A stretch of 5,947 bases of DNA from positions 1-5,947 of the forward strand of contig DATLFP010000089.1 in assembly GCA_035540955.1 (NCBI GenBank). The letters are read 5' to 3'. Made by a program: the position numbers and the translations under genes. Below, piece by piece: positions 5,886-5,947 of the stretch. The notes beneath the pieces are model-generated. The model did not search any database. It worked only from the letters and a program-made list of their open reading frames with translations, and was not told where the DNA came from. Within the stretch, counting starts at the first letter, position 1. Each line of letters starts with the position of its first letter. This stretch comes from DATLFP01 sp035540955 (lineage in GTDB: Bacteria > Actinomycetota > Acidimicrobiia > Acidimicrobiales > CADCSY01).

Positions 5886-5947
5886 AGGACGCGGTGCCGC
5901 GCTGGAGGTAGGTCTCGACCTCGTGCTCGCGCAGGCGGTAGCTGCGG
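5884..5947 (-). CDS. C-terminal end of a probable helix-turn-helix (excisionase/BldC-type) DNA-binding protein, partial
   Basis: Only the last 21 codons or so are in the window, ending in TAG at 5886-5884; the 5' part lies beyond the high-coordinate edge. The readable tail, RSYRLREHEVETYL followed by a short QRGTAS end, resembles the close of HTH_17/excisionase-family and BldC-like domains. In those, a beta-hairpin wing ending in a tyrosine-arginine pair leads into a helix of the form 'R..EVE.YL'. Such small winged-helix proteins bind DNA as transcription factors or recombination directionality factors. The stop lies 9 bp before the pilM-pilN start, and that gene's ribosome binding site overlaps the stop codon, so the two are probably co-transcribed. 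A regulator of the pilus cluster is a reasonable inference. The family call rests on about 20 residues and could be wrong; the existence of a same-strand reading frame ending here is somewhat surer. Confidence 0.5.
   Translation of the reverse strand, partial: RSYRLREHEVETYLQRGTAS

Noticed and set aside
4739..5887. Plus-strand 382-codon open frame opposite the PilM part
   Set aside because: It is a Ser/Arg/Ala-rich shadow; PilM motifs on the minus strand are unmistakable.

Overview
The window is very G+C-rich and is carried almost entirely by one minus-strand gene cluster for type IV pilus (T4P) assembly. High G+C, frequent GTG starts, tightly overlapping genes and Ala/Arg/Asp-rich proteins with Thr/Pro-rich extracytoplasmic linkers suggest an actinobacterium, possibly of the Acidimicrobiia or a related deep-branching class. 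That placement is an inference from composition and style; the window holds no marker gene that settles it.

Reading along the minus strand, from high to low coordinates: (1) the last codons of an upstream gene, probably a small helix-turn-helix (excisionase/BldC-type) DNA-binding protein; (2) a 568-residue protein that is PilM and PilN fused in one reading frame; (3) PilO; (4) a single-pass membrane protein with a long acidic, proline-rich linker and a small C-terminal beta-type domain, which I read as a divergent PilP-like protein; (5) a gap of about 100 bp, the only real intergenic space, holding a hairpin and an ATG-TAG start-stop codon pair with its own Shine-Dalgarno sequence; (6) a very large (583 aa) prepilin with a PilV-like N-terminus; (7) a 211-aa PilW/PilJ-like minor prepilin; (8) the N-terminal 121 residues of a PilX/GspK-like minor prepilin that runs off the low-coordinate edge.

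The first block (pilMN, pilO, pilP-like) encodes the inner-membrane alignment platform: a cytoplasmic actin-like PilM holding the PilN N-terminus, PilN and PilO pairing through coiled coils outside the membrane, and a PilP-like partner. The second block supplies minor prepilins that would be cleaved by a prepilin peptidase and prime or cap the fibre. No peptidase, ATPase, platform protein PilC, secretin or major pilin lies in this window. Within each block genes overlap by 4 or 8 bp, so each block is probably translated as a coupled unit. The plus-strand open frames are shadows of these genes.

The points most worth a second look are the PilM-PilN fusion, the start-stop element before the giant prepilin, the four close cysteine pairs in that prepilin, and a PilP-like protein in what is probably a single-membrane organism.
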